From: Gammaproteobacteria bacterium
Lineage (GTDB): Bacteria; Pseudomonadota; Gammaproteobacteria; RBG-16-57-12
Length of the DNA: 49,158 nt
Direction of reading: 5' to 3'
Assembly: GCA_022712945.1 (NCBI GenBank)
Contig: JAFLJP010000110.1
Location: 1-49,158, forward strand
Below the pieces are notes generated by a model. The model was given only the letters and a program-made list of their open reading frames with translations. It was not told the origin of the DNA and did not search any database. The translations under genes were made by a program, and so were the position numbers. Every line of letters starts with the position of its first letter. Within the stretch, counting starts at the first letter, position 1. Positions 8,691-18,177 of the stretch are shown piece by piece.

Positions 8691-9748
8691 TAATCTTGCG
8701 AAACCAGCGTCATGATTCGTTGGGTCATTTTTTCAAGTGGCTGCTCTTCATCGGTGGCACCACGTTTTACCGCTTCACCTGGCATGCCCCAGACCACTGA
8801 GGTCTTTTCATCCTGGGCGATGCAGTAGGCACCACTGTCGTGAAGGCGTTTCATTCCGTCGGCTCCATCGGCTCCCATACCAGTGAGCATAATTGCAACC
8901 GCCTTTTTGCCTACATGTTTAGTCACTGAATCAAACAGTGCTTCAACTGAAGGACGATGACGGTTGATTTTATCATCCTGCCCCAGGCGACACACCAGAC
9001 CATCACTGCCTTTATCGACTCTTAAGTGGCTGTTTCCGGGAGCAACATAGACATGGCCAGGAAGAATCTTCTGTCCATCTTCTGCTTCACACACGGTGAC
9101 GGTGCAGCAGCCGTTCATGCGGCGGGCGAAGGGGCCACTGAACGCTTCGGGTATATGCTGGGCAACCAACACCGGGGGACAATCTGCCGGGAGACGAACT
9201 AACACCTCTTTGAGTGCTTCAGGCCCGCCAGTTGACGAGCCGATGACAATCAGGCGGTTGGTAAATTTAAAACTGCGCTTGCAGGTGACGGCAGTTGATG
9301 TTGACTCTTTCGAGGTGTTTTGATGGTGGCGCAAATTGGCGGTTGCGGCCAATTTTACTTTTTCAATTATGTCATCACTGAATGCGGTCAGGTTTTCACG
9401 CAGATCAATTTTGGGTTTGGCGATGTAATCGACAGCACCCAATTCCAACGCTTCGAGGGTGACATTAGCCCCCTTTTCAGTGAGTGTTGAGATCATCAAC
9501 ACTGGCATCGGCCGCAAGCGCATCAAGTTGCGCAAGAAGGTGATGCCATCCATCTTCGGCATCTCGATATCCAGGGTAATTACATCGGGGTTGAGCGCTT
9601 TTATTTTCTCTCTGGCAATGAGTGGATCACCTGCGGTGCCGATCACTTCGATACCTGGCGCTGCGTTCAAAATTTCGCTCAGTATCTGCCGGACCAGTGC
9701 GGAGTCATCGACAATAAGAACTTTGATTTTATGGTTTGAATCCGACAT
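8690..9748 (-). CDS. cheB: Chemotaxis response regulator protein-glutamate methylesterase/deamidase CheB
   Basis: CheB demethylates (and can deamidate) receptor glutamates for adaptation. The N-terminal receiver domain has VLIVDDSALVRQ (about 10-21) and the phosphoacceptor Asp60 in TLDIEMPKMDG. The C-terminal esterase domain contains the catalytic Ser in GSSTGGPEAL, His in VAQHIPEAFS and Asp in LTGMGADGADGM. I chose the ATG at 9748 (MSDSNHK), one base after the cheD stop; a GTG at 9769 would give seven extra residues that overlap cheD. It is the last gene of the che operon, after cheD, and pairs with cheR upstream. Its tether is probably the EWEEF tail of the receptor encoded in the same operon (inference). 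Confidence 0.96.
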   Translation of the reverse strand: MSDSNHKIKVLIVDDSALVRQILSEILNAAPGIEVIGTAGDPLIAREKIKALNPDVITLDIEMPKMDGITFLRNLMRLRPMPVLMISTLTEKGANVTLEALELGAVDYIAKPKIDLRENLTAFSDDIIEKVKLAATANLRHHQNTSKESTSTAVTCKRSFKFTNRLIVIGSSTGGPEALKEVLVRLPADCPPVLVAQHIPEAFSGPFARRMNGCCTVTVCEAEDGQKILPGHVYVAPGNSHLRVDKGSDGLVCRLGQDDKINRHRPSVEALFDSVTKHVGKKAVAIMLTGMGADGADGMKRLHDSGAYCIAQDEKTSVVWGMPGEAVKRGATDEEQPLEKMTQRIMTLVSQD

Positions 9749-9749
9749 A

Positions 9750-10388
9750 TTAAAATAGCTCGATATCACCGCTTACGGGTTTATTCTTCAGCGAGTCTGA
9801 GTAGTCAACTTCACGCCTGATAATGGTATCATTATGTATAGACTGAAGACTTTTCATTTTTACTCGCCCCGTCAATGGGAAGTAGATCACTTTTCTCGGG
9901 TAAATATCACCCAGATTCTGGGCCTCAATATTAAGAGACTCTGTCTTTAGGTAATCGATGACAAATTTAATATTCCGCTCACCCACATTTGACATGTTTT
10001 TAACGATTTTGCCACCACCAAAAAGTTTTATCTCTAGGTTGCGTCGTTCACCACCATTTTTCAGAATCTCATTGATCAGGTATTCCATGGCAAAGTTACC
10101 ATAGCGGTTGGCTTCACTCAACCAGCTCCCCTTGCGACTCTCTCCAGAGCTTGGCAGCATAAAGTGATTCATTCCACCAATACCAAACACTTTGTCACGA
10201 ATACAGGCCGATACACAGGAGCCCAACACAGTTGCAACCAGCTCATCATTGGCCGTAACGTAACACTCACCTGGCAAAATTTTTGCGACATATTTATTGT
10301 GGTATTTATCCCAGTAACGGTTGATGGCATCAAAACCTGGCAGGGGATCAAGCGGGGGGTGTGTGGGTTCCCGAAACGTATCATTCAT
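9750..10388 (-). CDS. cheD: Chemoreceptor glutamine deamidase CheD
   Basis: CheD deamidates specific receptor glutamines and in some bacteria is also modulated by CheC. The 212-residue protein has the catalytic Cys in LGSCVSACIRD (about 56-66) and the catalytic His in GIGGMNHFMLP (about 72-82), with the expected Thr further on. It lies between cheR and cheB. A palindromic MITE has landed immediately upstream, between 10392 and 10597, leaving only 3 bp between its end and the ATG; no good Shine-Dalgarno remains (the leader is AGAGCTTTCTTA). Translation may therefore be lower than, or uncoupled from, the rest of the operon (inference). Confidence 0.95.
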   Translation of the reverse strand: MNDTFREPTHPPLDPLPGFDAINRYWDKYHNKYVAKILPGECYVTANDELVATVLGSCVSACIRDKVFGIGGMNHFMLPSSGESRKGSWLSEANRYGNFAMEYLINEILKNGGERRNLEIKLFGGGKIVKNMSNVGERNIKFVIDYLKTESLNIEAQNLGDIYPRKVIYFPLTGRVKMKSLQSIHNDTIIRREVDYSDSLKNKPVSGDIELF

Positions 10389-10391
10389 TAA

Positions 10392-10597
10392 GAAAGCTCT
10401 GAATAAGTCTGATTAGAATTAGGTAGATGCCTACACAGATGCAGGTAATTAGGGCAACGCAGGAGCAATTGCCGAGAGGAAGTTGTTCTCATTTGTTCCG
10501 AAATGCGCAGTAATAGTCGCTCTATTGGTGCAATTTTCAGGACAGATGAGGGCGATTTCGGCCAGTATAAAATGATCATGGCTTGTTCAGAGCTTCC
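10392..10597. mobile_element. Non-autonomous MITE inserted between cheR and cheD
   Basis: The ends form terminal inverted repeats: GAAAGCTCTGAATAAGTC at 10392-10409 and GGCTTGTTCAGAGCTTCC at 10580-10597 (complement GGAAGCTCTGAACAAGCC), 15 of 18 positions matching. The flanks are TTA on the left (10388-10390) and TTA on the right (10598-10600), which fits a 3-bp TNA-type target duplication. The termini resemble those of some IS5-group elements. The 206-bp length cannot encode a transposase. The right end abuts the cheR stop codon exactly. Confidence 0.7.
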
Positions 10598-11458
10598 TTA
10601 GTTTTTCTTCTGATAAATAGTTCCGCCTAACGAATCGAAGCGTTCACTGATTTTAAATAGCGTTTCGGAGTGGCCGATAAACAGATGCCCTTTGCTGATC
10701 AGTTTATCGGCGTAGTTATCAAATAACTTAATCTTGGTTGGTTTATCAAAATAGATAACAACATTACGGCAAAAAATCAAATCAAACGGCCCTTTCATCG
10801 GCCAGGGTTTGAGCAGGTTTAATGGTTTAAAGTTGATCAACTCCTGCAATTCCCGGCGCACTTTAACCATGCCGTTCTTTTCACCCTTCCCTTTCAAAAA
10901 CCAGCATTTGATCAGATTTTCATCCAGACCATCAATGCGCTCTTTGGTGTAAACACCACTCGCTGCCTGTGCGATGACATTAGTATCAATGTCAGTAGCC
11001 AGAATTTTCACATCCCAACCGGGGTGGTCTTCAAAAAAGGCTTTCACTGTCATTGCCAGTGAGTAGGGTTCCTCGCCAGTGGAACAACCCGCCGACCAGA
11101 TGCGAATTTTTCGTCTACTCTGATTATTTATCAATAACTGGGGCAATACGGTATCGCGAAGATATTCAAAATGATGGTTTTCACGGAAAAAAGCGGTCAA
11201 ATTAGTTGTTATGGAGTTGATGAAATTGACTAGCTCCTCTTCATCCGATTCAATTAACTGGATATAGCTTGAGAAACTATCAATATTCAGGGCGCGCAGG
11301 CGTCGTGCCAAACGCCCATACATCATGTTGCGCTTGCCATCCGTGAGCACAATGCCGGTCTGTTCACCCACAATCCTTTTCAGTCGGTCAAAGTCTCGGC
11401 TCGTCAGTTCAAATTCACGCTCTTCCCGGTTAGAACTCTTCCCATTCATCATCATCAT
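10598..11458 (-). CDS. cheR: Chemotaxis protein methyltransferase CheR
   Basis: CheR is the S-adenosylmethionine-dependent methyltransferase that modifies receptor glutamates. The N-terminal helical domain ([35 protein letters not shown], about 25-57) matches CheR_N. The SAM-binding motif is [18 protein letters not shown] (about 119-136), followed by ILATDID and the [14 protein letters not shown] motif. The start lies in an ATGATGATGATG run (11447-11458) that is simultaneously the Asp-rich codons near the 3' end of the receptor gene; the two reading frames overlap by 29 nt, so translation is probably coupled. Any of the four ATGs could initiate. The stop is the left flank of the MITE at 10392-10597. 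Confidence 0.95.
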   Translation of the reverse strand: MMMMNGKSSNREEREFELTSRDFDRLKRIVGEQTGIVLTDGKRNMMYGRLARRLRALNIDSFSSYIQLIESDEEELVNFINSITTNLTAFFRENHHFEYLRDTVLPQLLINNQSRRKIRIWSAGCSTGEEPYSLAMTVKAFFEDHPGWDVKILATDIDTNVIAQAASGVYTKERIDGLDENLIKCWFLKGKGEKNGMVKVRRELQELINFKPLNLLKPWPMKGPFDLIFCRNVVIYFDKPTKIKLFDNYADKLISKGHLFIGHSETLFKISERFDSLGGTIYQKKN

Positions 11459-14024
11459 CCAGACTCATATTAACGTTACGCGTTGGTGCGTTTACCGGTT
11501 TGGCGGGTGCTTTTCTTATCGGTGGTGTCGGTGATGCTTTTGGAGTGGAGGTTACAACAGTCGTTTCTAGGGGAGCTGATGGCTCTTCTTCATCCTTGTC
11601 GAGAAGTTTAAAGACGCGAACCATCTGGTTCAGCGAGTGACACTGTTCATCCAGCGATTCACTGGCTGCTGCGGCTTCTTCCACCAACGCCGCGTTCTGC
11701 TGTGTCGCTTCATCCATATGCGTAACCGCTTTATTGACCTGTTCAATACCCTGTGACTGCTCCTGACTGGCTGCGGCAATTTCAGAAATAATGTCACTGA
11801 CTTTTTTCACCATGGTGACAATCTCTTGTAGCGTATTGCCGGATTCATCAACCAGGTGGGTACCATCTTCAACCTTAGTGACACTGTCTTTAATTAATAT
11901 TTTAATCTCTTTTGCAGCGGCCGCACTCCGTTGTGCGAGATTACGCACCTCTGAGGCGACGACGGCAAAGCCCCTTCCCTGCTCGCCGGCTCTCGCCGCT
12001 TCTACTGCCGCATTCAAGGCCAACAGGTTGGTCTGGAAGGCAATTTCGTCAATAACACCGATGATGTCGGCAATTTTTTTGCTGCTGTTGTTTATCTCTG
12101 CCATGGCATCAATCGCATGGTTGACAACCTCACCACCTTTTTCCGCCTGTTGTCGGGTGGTTGCTGCCAGCATATTGGCTTCACGTGCATTATCGGCATT
12201 CTGTTTGACCGTACTGGTCAGCTCTTCCATCGATGAAGCGGTCTCTTGCAGCGAGGCGGCCTGCTCTTCGGTGCGTTGACTCAGGTCGGTATTACCCTGG
12301 GCGATTTCAGATGATGCGTTTGAGATACTCTTCGATGCCCGGCGAATATCTGAGACGGTTGTCTGCAGCGTCAGAATCGAACTGTTGATCGCCTCTTTAA
12401 GCACACCGTATTCACCGTTGTATTCACCCTCCATCAATTGGGTCAGGTCATTTTCTGACATGCTGTGAACAACATGCATGGTTTCACGCAGCGGTGTGAT
12501 GACGGCAGTCAGCAGTTTGTTGATTCCGTCGCCCACATCACGCATAAAGCCCTGGTATTCCGCGGTATCAATGCGTTCATCAACCACACCGTTAATCGCA
12601 TTATTGATCAACTTTTCAATCTGACGTTGAGCATCCATCTCTTCTGTGATGTCGACCCACTCCAACGCACAGCCGATCTGCTCACCCTGAGGGTCGATAA
12701 TGGAACTCAGTGTTAATGTAAACTCCAGCTTTCCCACTTTTATATTATTGGTGTATGGCATGCTCTCGGGATTGACAATCAACATCCGCTGGTGAGCCGG
12801 GTTTTTATGGAATTGATCAAAGTTCATTCCCACCAGTTTATTTGCATCAAAGCCGGAGAAGAACTGCTGTAAGGCCGTTTGGTGGCGGGCTAACAGCTTA
12901 GTCACTGCCGGGTTGGCATAGGTGATATCGCCGTTCATATCGCACATCATCATCGCGGTGGTTGAACCTTCAATTGCCGAGGTGAGACGAGCAACATCAA
13001 TCTCTTTGGCGCGAAGTTCGGTCACATCTTCCCACTCCAGTGTGCAACCCACGTATTCACCATTCAGGTCGAGTATCGCATTGACCAGAATATGAAAAAT
13101 GAGTGGGCCGACGTGAATATCACTGTTGTAGGGAAAATTTGCAGGGTCATTCAGAATCCGGCGCTGGTAGGATGGCTCCTTGTGGAAATCATCAATGCAG
13201 ACACCCACCAGATTTGTAAAGTCGATGCGGGGGTAGAGAGCACTCAAATCCGAAGCATATTTGGAGATCAGTTTTACCGTTGAGTCGTTGACGTAGGTAA
13301 TGACTAAATCCCGGTCAATCATCATCATCGCTGTCTGGGCGTGATCGATGGCCCGCTGCAAACGCCGGGCTTGCTCCTCTTCGATTCGCTGTTGGGTCAC
13401 ATCATGCCACTGCACCACGTACCCCATCTTGTCACCCTGTTCGTTATAAAGCGGGCGTGTCTCATGTTGGAATAGAAAGGGCCCTGGGGTAATAAAGCCT
13501 TTACGTGTTGAGTCAGGCCCCAGTCCGGCCAACAGTGCTTTAATGGCTGCGGGATCTTTGTGGTAGCGGTGAATGCTGCCGCCGACAACCTCTGTCGCTT
13601 TAAAACCGGGTAGATATTTATCCAGTTCGGATTCAAGATTGGTCAAGGTATCACGAGCCATTTTATTAACAAAAACAATGTCTTCATTGATATCCGCGAT
13701 CATGATATTCACCGGTGAATGTTCAAGGATGTTACTCGTTATCCCCACATGCGTCATTAAGTTGTCATTTTTGCTAACCATTTCTCCCTTCCCCTCTTGA
13801 TTGGCATCAACCTTTGTTCGACGTCGGGTTGTTGCTGTTTTTTTGCGCCTTGTGACACGGCGTTTTGGTTTGCTGTCTACCGCCGTTTTATCTGGCTCTA
13901 GCAGCGTCTCTTTTTGATCCTGAGCGGCATCGTCTGCCACACTCTCTTGTAACGCGTCAAAATCATCATCCTGCATCCAGGAGAGCGGATCGAATCCCAA
14001 CTTGCTTGTTTTTTTTGTCGCCAT
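11430..14024 (-). CDS. Cytoplasmic methyl-accepting chemotaxis protein with three PAS-like domains and a ParB-like basic N-terminus
   Basis: This 864-residue receptor has no hydrophobic segment long enough for a membrane span, so it is probably cytoplasmic. Residues 1-18 ([14 protein letters not shown]) resemble the short N-terminal peptide by which ParB-like proteins stimulate ParA ATPases; residues 51-74 are very basic ([15 protein letters not shown]). Three PAS-like repeats follow at about 95-215, 220-340 and 345-465, each with a conserved [13 protein letters not shown] or FHKNPAHQ element near its middle. A HAMP-like linker lies at about 470-560. The signalling coiled coil has the hairpin tip [20 protein letters not shown] and [19 protein letters not shown]. 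The extreme C-terminus EWEEF fits the xWxxF pentapeptide that tethers CheR/CheB. The start ATG shares an A with the parA-like stop (TAATG). Confidence 0.93.
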   Translation of the reverse strand: MATKKTSKLGFDPLSWMQDDDFDALQESVADDAAQDQKETLLEPDKTAVDSKPKRRVTRRKKTATTRRRTKVDANQEGKGEMVSKNDNLMTHVGITSNILEHSPVNIMIADINEDIVFVNKMARDTLTNLESELDKYLPGFKATEVVGGSIHRYHKDPAAIKALLAGLGPDSTRKGFITPGPFLFQHETRPLYNEQGDKMGYVVQWHDVTQQRIEEEQARRLQRAIDHAQTAMMMIDRDLVITYVNDSTVKLISKYASDLSALYPRIDFTNLVGVCIDDFHKEPSYQRRILNDPANFPYNSDIHVGPLIFHILVNAILDLNGEYVGCTLEWEDVTELRAKEIDVARLTSAIEGSTTAMMMCDMNGDITYANPAVTKLLARHQTALQQFFSGFDANKLVGMNFDQFHKNPAHQRMLIVNPESMPYTNNIKVGKLEFTLTLSSIIDPQGEQIGCALEWVDITEEMDAQRQIEKLINNAINGVVDERIDTAEYQGFMRDVGDGINKLLTAVITPLRETMHVVHSMSENDLTQLMEGEYNGEYGVLKEAINSSILTLQTTVSDIRRASKSISNASSEIAQGNTDLSQRTEEQAASLQETASSMEELTSTVKQNADNAREANMLAATTRQQAEKGGEVVNHAIDAMAEINNSSKKIADIIGVIDEIAFQTNLLALNAAVEAARAGEQGRGFAVVASEVRNLAQRSAAAAKEIKILIKDSVTKVEDGTHLVDESGNTLQEIVTMVKKVSDIISEIAAASQEQSQGIEQVNKAVTHMDEATQQNAALVEEAAAASESLDEQCHSLNQMVRVFKLLDKDEEEPSAPLETTVVTSTPKASPTPPIRKAPAKPVNAPTRNVNMSLDDDDEWEEF

Positions 14025-14779
14025 TAAAGGGTTCTCCTCAGCAGCAGGTCATCGGCTAAAGCGCGATAATCTTCGGCCCCCCGACTGCTGGCACTGTATT
14101 CAAAGATGGTCTTTCCAAAGCTTGGACTCTCTGCCAGCGCGACACATTCATGAATTGATGTGGCTAATAGCTGCCCTGAAAAATACTCCTGAAGCTTTTG
14201 TAAAACTTCTTTTGATAGCCTGCGGCGACTGTGGTAGCGAGTCATCACAAAATGCTTGGTAAATTTACGCTTTAACGCCTCTTCCAGGCGGATAAAAATG
14301 GATAACATTCTCGAAACACCGTGCAGTGCCAGATAATCACTTGAAACGGGAATGATGACCTCTTTTGCGGCAAATAATGCATTGATACTCAGTACCCCGG
14401 ATGACGGTGGGCAGTCGATTAAAACAAAATCATAATCAATTTCATCCGATTTTAATGCATCGTTCAAACGCCAGCCCAAGCGGCTCTGTTTGTCATGTTT
14501 GAGTGACTCCACCTCTGCCAGTGATTTTCCAGCTGAAATCAGGTCAATCCTTTTTCGTACCGTCACCCGCATCGCAGAAATGGGCGCTGCATCCAAAAAC
14601 ACTCTATCGATACTTTTATTACTCTCCCGAGAACCAAATCCCAAACCGAGTTGGGCCTGGGGATCGAGATCAATGACCAGCAGCCGCTTGCCCTGTCTGG
14701 CTAGTGCATCGGCCAAGTTGAGTGTGGTGGTTGTTTTGCCTACGCCACCTTTTTGGTTCATTACGGCAATCACCCGCAT
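14024..14779 (-). CDS. ParA/Soj-family ATPase of the chemotaxis operon (PpfA/ParC-like)
   Basis: This ParA-type ATPase has 251 residues. The deviant Walker A motif is [19 protein letters not shown] (about 8-26), the A' region is [20 protein letters not shown] (about 34-53) and the Walker B region is [20 protein letters not shown] (about 119-138). No ParB gene or obvious parS sites lie nearby. Being embedded between cheW and a cytoplasmic receptor indicates a role in positioning or partitioning chemosensory arrays, as known for ParC in Vibrio and PpfA in Rhodobacter. The N-terminus of the downstream receptor could serve as the ParB-like partner (inference). It is 6 nt downstream of cheW and overlaps the receptor start by one base. 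Confidence 0.92.
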   Translation of the reverse strand: MRVIAVMNQKGGVGKTTTTLNLADALARQGKRLLVIDLDPQAQLGLGFGSRESNKSIDRVFLDAAPISAMRVTVRKRIDLISAGKSLAEVESLKHDKQSRLGWRLNDALKSDEIDYDFVLIDCPPSSGVLSINALFAAKEVIIPVSSDYLALHGVSRMLSIFIRLEEALKRKFTKHFVMTRYHSRRRLSKEVLQKLQEYFSGQLLATSIHECVALAESPSFGKTIFEYSASSRGAEDYRALADDLLLRRTL

Positions 14780-14785
14780 AGCCGT

Positions 14786-15307
14786 TTATCTCTCGTTGGC
14801 TGCACTATCCAACACATTCAATTCACGTGAATTGAGCAGTTTGTCGATATTCAGAATAATCACCATTTTTTCATCAATAGTCGCTAGCCCTTTTACAAAT
14901 TCGGCATTCACATCATCTCCAAATTCGGGGGCTGATTTTAATTCATCAGCACTGATGCTGTAGACATCGGATACCCCATCAACAACGATTCCCATGGTGC
15001 GGTGCTTGTTTTCAGATTCCACTTTCAGTACCACCACCACGGTGGTCGGGCCGTATTCCAGCTTTTCTAAATTGAATCGCATGCGTAGATCGATGATCGG
15101 TACAATGGTGCCCCGCAGATTAATAACACCCTGAACATAGTCGGGTGTATTGGGAATGCGAGTGGCACTGTCCCACCCTTTGATCTCCTGTACTCGAAGA
15201 ATATCAACACCGTACTCTTCACCAGCCAGCATGAATGTTAAGTACTGTTCATGGCCACTTCCATTGGCGATGATGCTGTCACTATCGAGTCGTTGTGCTG
15301 TGTCCAT
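14786..15307 (-). CDS. cheW: Chemotaxis coupling protein CheW
   Basis: CheW links receptors to the CheA kinase. With the start at 15307 the product is 173 residues (MDTAQRLDSDS...), typical for CheW. The SH3-like domain contains QYLTFMLAGEEYGVDILRVQEI (about 20-41), RIPNTPDYVQGVINLRGTIVPIIDLR (about 51-76) and GIVVDGVSDVYSI (about 105-117). I chose the ATG at 15307 because GGAGC lies 7 nt upstream and the cheA stop lies 10 nt upstream; longer in-frame starts run back into cheA. It is between cheA and the parA-like gene. Confidence 0.95.
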   Translation of the reverse strand: MDTAQRLDSDSIIANGSGHEQYLTFMLAGEEYGVDILRVQEIKGWDSATRIPNTPDYVQGVINLRGTIVPIIDLRMRFNLEKLEYGPTTVVVVLKVESENKHRTMGIVVDGVSDVYSISADELKSAPEFGDDVNAEFVKGLATIDEKMVIILNIDKLLNSRELNVLDSAANER

Positions 15308-15317
15308 AAAGTGCTCC

Positions 15318-17393
15318 TCAGGCAACTGCGCCATCGCTAGAATCTCTTTGCAGGGTATTGGAGAGGTCAATCAACCCCCCAATATCCATAATCAATGCGA
15401 CAGTACCATCGCCCAATATTGTAGCGCCGGAGACGCCATCCACCTGTTTAAAGTTTGACTCCAGGCTCTTAATCACAACCTGTTGTTGGCCCAGCAGGTC
15501 ATCAACAAACAGGCCGACCTTCTGGCCATCACCCTCCACCACAACCAACAACCCTTTTTCAAGATCGACACTGTCAGGCTTTGCTCCAAACAGGCTGTAG
15601 AGTCGAATAATCGAGATGTAGTCATCACGCAGACGATAGACTTCAGAGCAGCCAGCCAAGCGGTTAACCGATTTTTTGTCTATCTGCAGTGATTCAACAA
15701 TGGAGATGAGCGGAATGATATAAACCTCTTCACCAACCCGCACCAGCTGACCATCAAGAATCGCCAATGTCAGTGGCAGGCGAATACTGAAGGTACTGCC
15801 CTTGCCTTCCTGTGAGGTGATTTCAATAGCGCCACCCAGTGCTTTAATATTCTTTTTCACCACATCCATGCCCACACCACGGCCAGAAACATCACTGACC
15901 ACATCGGCGGTGGAGAAGCCTGCTGCGAAGATAAGATCAAATACCTGTGCATCATCTGAAATATCGTCAGGTGAGTTGATAATGCCACTCTGCACCGCTT
16001 TATCGAGAACACGTTGCTTATTGATGCCGGCACCATCATCTGAAATTTCAATAATGATATTGCCACCTTTGTGGTAGGCGTTTAATAGCAGGGTTCCCAC
16101 CGGGTCTTTGCCCGCTGCAATGCGCTCTTCCGGGCTTTCGATGCCGTGATCGAGGGCATTTCGCACCAGATGTACCAGCGGGTCACCTATTTTTTCCATC
16201 ACGGTTTTATCAAGTTCAGTCTGTTCACCTGACATTTTCAGGTCGACTTTTTTGCCCATTTTCTGGGTGAGATCGTGCACCAGCCGGGGGAAACGATTAA
16301 ATGAGAAGCTGATGGGTAACATGCGAATACGCAGTACATTCTCTTGCATTTCACGGGTGTTTCGTTCTAGCTGGGCAAGGCCATTGCGCAATTTTTCGAT
16401 CTTGCCCATGTCGAACTCTTCGCCCAACTGGCTCAGCATTGACTGAGTAATCACCAGCTCACCAACCAGATTAATCAGTGCATCAACCTTATCGGTACCG
16501 ACTCGAATCGAGGTCGCTTCAGTTGAGGTTGAACGTTTTTTGGCTACTTTTTTGGTGGCAGCTGGGGCTGCTTTCTTTTCTGGGGTTGCTTTAACATCGG
16601 TATTAACTGGCTGTGGTTCCGGCTCGACAACGACCTCGTCTTCTGCCGTATCACCTGCTGGTGCTAAAGCGGTTATCTCCAGCTCACACTCATCATCAAC
16701 CCAGGAGAAAATCTCCTCTACTTGGTCTTTTGCCACATCAGCGGTAAGCCGGATTTCCCAGCTTAAATAGGCATCTTCAGCGAGAAGATTTTCAAAACCC
16801 GGTAATACCTTTGTATCAACATCAACCGCCAGCGAGCCTAAACCTTCCAGTTCACGAAACATCAACACCGGATCATTTCCAGTGCGTAGCATATCCGGGT
16901 GTGGAGCAAATTTGATTAACCAGCCACTGGTGGTTGTCGGGTTCTTTTCGCTAGCGGCTGTGGAACCCGCCGCCGCTGGGCTCTCTGTATTGCTCTCTTT
17001 ATCACCATTGAGCATGATCTCCAGCTTCTCTTGCACAGAAGCGACTTGCTCTTCGTCATAGGTGGCACCCTCATCCTGAAGTGCATTGATCATCTCTCGC
17101 AAGCAGTCGACAGATGCCAGTAGCAGCTCGATGGCCGGTGCCGTGACATCCCGCTCACCGGCACGTGTTTGGTCCAGCAGTGTTTCCAATACGTGGGTAA
17201 ACGATGCAATATCATTGAAGCCAAAGGTTCCGCTGCCCCCTTTTATGGAGTGTGCGGCTCTAAAGATGGTGTTGATCGCTTCCAGGTCTGCCTCACCCAC
17301 ATCAAGGTTCAGCAGTGTGGACTCCATAATATCGAGCCCTTCAAGGCTCTCCTCTATGAAGGTCTGTTTGAATTGAGAGAGATCAATACTCAT
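15318..17393 (-). CDS. cheA: Chemotaxis histidine kinase CheA
   Basis: This is the central kinase of the chemotaxis array (691 residues). The P1 Hpt domain has the phosphorylated His48 in FRAAHSIKGGSGTFGF. A variable acidic/Ala-Pro-Lys-rich linker spans about 130-290. The dimerisation P3 begins near NLVGELVITQSMLSQL (about 310). The P4 kinase has the N-box LVRNALDHGIESPEER (about 409-424), G1 EISDDGAGIN and G2 GRGVGMDVVKKNIKALGG. The P5 CheW-like domain ends near GLIDLSNTL. It lies between cheY (7 nt upstream) and cheW. It has a single P1 and no fused receiver. Confidence 0.97.
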   Translation of the reverse strand: MSIDLSQFKQTFIEESLEGLDIMESTLLNLDVGEADLEAINTIFRAAHSIKGGSGTFGFNDIASFTHVLETLLDQTRAGERDVTAPAIELLLASVDCLREMINALQDEGATYDEEQVASVQEKLEIMLNGDKESNTESPAAAGSTAASEKNPTTTSGWLIKFAPHPDMLRTGNDPVLMFRELEGLGSLAVDVDTKVLPGFENLLAEDAYLSWEIRLTADVAKDQVEEIFSWVDDECELEITALAPAGDTAEDEVVVEPEPQPVNTDVKATPEKKAAPAATKKVAKKRSTSTEATSIRVGTDKVDALINLVGELVITQSMLSQLGEEFDMGKIEKLRNGLAQLERNTREMQENVLRIRMLPISFSFNRFPRLVHDLTQKMGKKVDLKMSGEQTELDKTVMEKIGDPLVHLVRNALDHGIESPEERIAAGKDPVGTLLLNAYHKGGNIIIEISDDGAGINKQRVLDKAVQSGIINSPDDISDDAQVFDLIFAAGFSTADVVSDVSGRGVGMDVVKKNIKALGGAIEITSQEGKGSTFSIRLPLTLAILDGQLVRVGEEVYIIPLISIVESLQIDKKSVNRLAGCSEVYRLRDDYISIIRLYSLFGAKPDSVDLEKGLLVVVEGDGQKVGLFVDDLLGQQQVVIKSLESNFKQVDGVSGATILGDGTVALIMDIGGLIDLSNTLQRDSSDGAVA

Positions 17394-17400
17394 GGCTATT

Positions 17401-17763
17401 TCAACCTAATACGCGTTTAATCGTCGAGAGCAACTGCTCTGGGTTGAAGGGTTTAACCAACCAGCCCGTTGCACCTGCCGCCTTTCCCTGGACTTTTTTG
17501 TCGCCCCCCGCCTCTGTGGTCAAAATGAGGATGGGGGTAAATTTAAAGTTCGCCAGTCCCCGTAGCTCTTTTGTCAGCGTTAAACCGTCCATATTTGGCA
17601 TATTGACATCGGTGATTACCAGGTTAAATGACTGCTTCTTTGCAATATCCAGCGCATTTTTCCCATCAACAGCTTCAGTCACTTCATGGCCAGCGCTCTT
17701 TAGGGTAAAAGCAACCATCTGGCGCATAGAGGCTGAATCATCAACTGCGAGTATCTTTGCCAT
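17401..17763 (-). CDS. cheY: Chemotaxis response regulator CheY
   Basis: This single-domain receiver of 120 residues is the diffusible output of CheA, acting on the flagellar switch. The acidic pocket is VDDS (Asp8, Asp9) and the phosphoacceptor is Asp52 in ITDVNMPNMDG. The conserved Thr is in LILTTEAGG and Lys104 is in GWLVKPF, with an unusual Trp101 just before the conserved Leu-Val-Lys-Pro. It could instead act within the adaptation module, but its position directly before cheA is typical of the phosphorylation partner. Confidence 0.95.
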   Translation of the reverse strand: MAKILAVDDSASMRQMVAFTLKSAGHEVTEAVDGKNALDIAKKQSFNLVITDVNMPNMDGLTLTKELRGLANFKFTPILILTTEAGGDKKVQGKAAGATGWLVKPFNPEQLLSTIKRVLG

Positions 17764-17810
17764 TTTTTAAATTCCTCATAAAGCTCAGCTTTTCAGCCAA
17801 CATAAAATAA

Positions 17811-18113
17811 TCACGATTTGTTCAGAGGTTCCGAAAGTCCCAGTGATTTGTCCAACCCCACTAAATTGGCCGAACGAAGCAGGTGTTCTGATGGATCTAT
17901 CCAGCGAAAACCAAAACCTGAACTCTCTATTTTTTGATAAAAAGAGAGCAGCAGCTGTAGGCCAGCAATATCGATACGCTCTATTTTGCTGGCATCAAAC
18001 TCAATGGCCTTTTTTTCATTAATGACCATCTCTAGCTCGGTATAAAATTCGCTTACCCGCGAAATATCCAGAGTATCGCCACAATTGACCGTTATCGCTT
18101 CAGCTTCACTCAC
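17811..18113 (-). CDS. STAS-domain protein, first gene of the che operon
   Basis: This small STAS/anti-sigma-antagonist-fold protein (100 residues) has a GTG start at 18113. The core FDASKIERIDIAGLQLLLSFYQKI (about 39-62) aligns with the phosphorylation loop of SpoIIAA-like proteins, where DSxGLxxL is normal. Here Ile49 replaces the phosphorylatable Ser/Thr, so control by a Ser/Thr kinase is unlikely unless another residue is used. STAS proteins at this position occur in polar-flagellum che operons; their exact role is poorly defined. The C-terminal codons (GGAACCTCTGAACAA) resemble the termini of the MITE at 10392-10597, so the tail may be element-derived (inference). Confidence 0.85.
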   Translation of the reverse strand: MSEAEAITVNCGDTLDISRVSEFYTELEMVINEKKAIEFDASKIERIDIAGLQLLLSFYQKIESSGFGFRWIDPSEHLLRSANLVGLDKSLGLSEPLNKS

Positions 18114-18177
18114 TTGTCAGCCCTCATTTGGCAGGTTGTTTCGGAGAGTGGCGATCCGCTCCGAATCACCTCCTCTC

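Noticed and set aside
10389..10597. Small gene of 63 codons between cheR and cheD
   Set aside because: The interval is fully explained by a MITE with terminal inverted repeats; the short frame has no support.
14024..14779. Chromosome-partitioning ParA with parS sites
   Set aside because: There is no ParB gene and no parS-like palindrome seen nearby, and the gene is inside the che operon; an array-positioning role is favoured.
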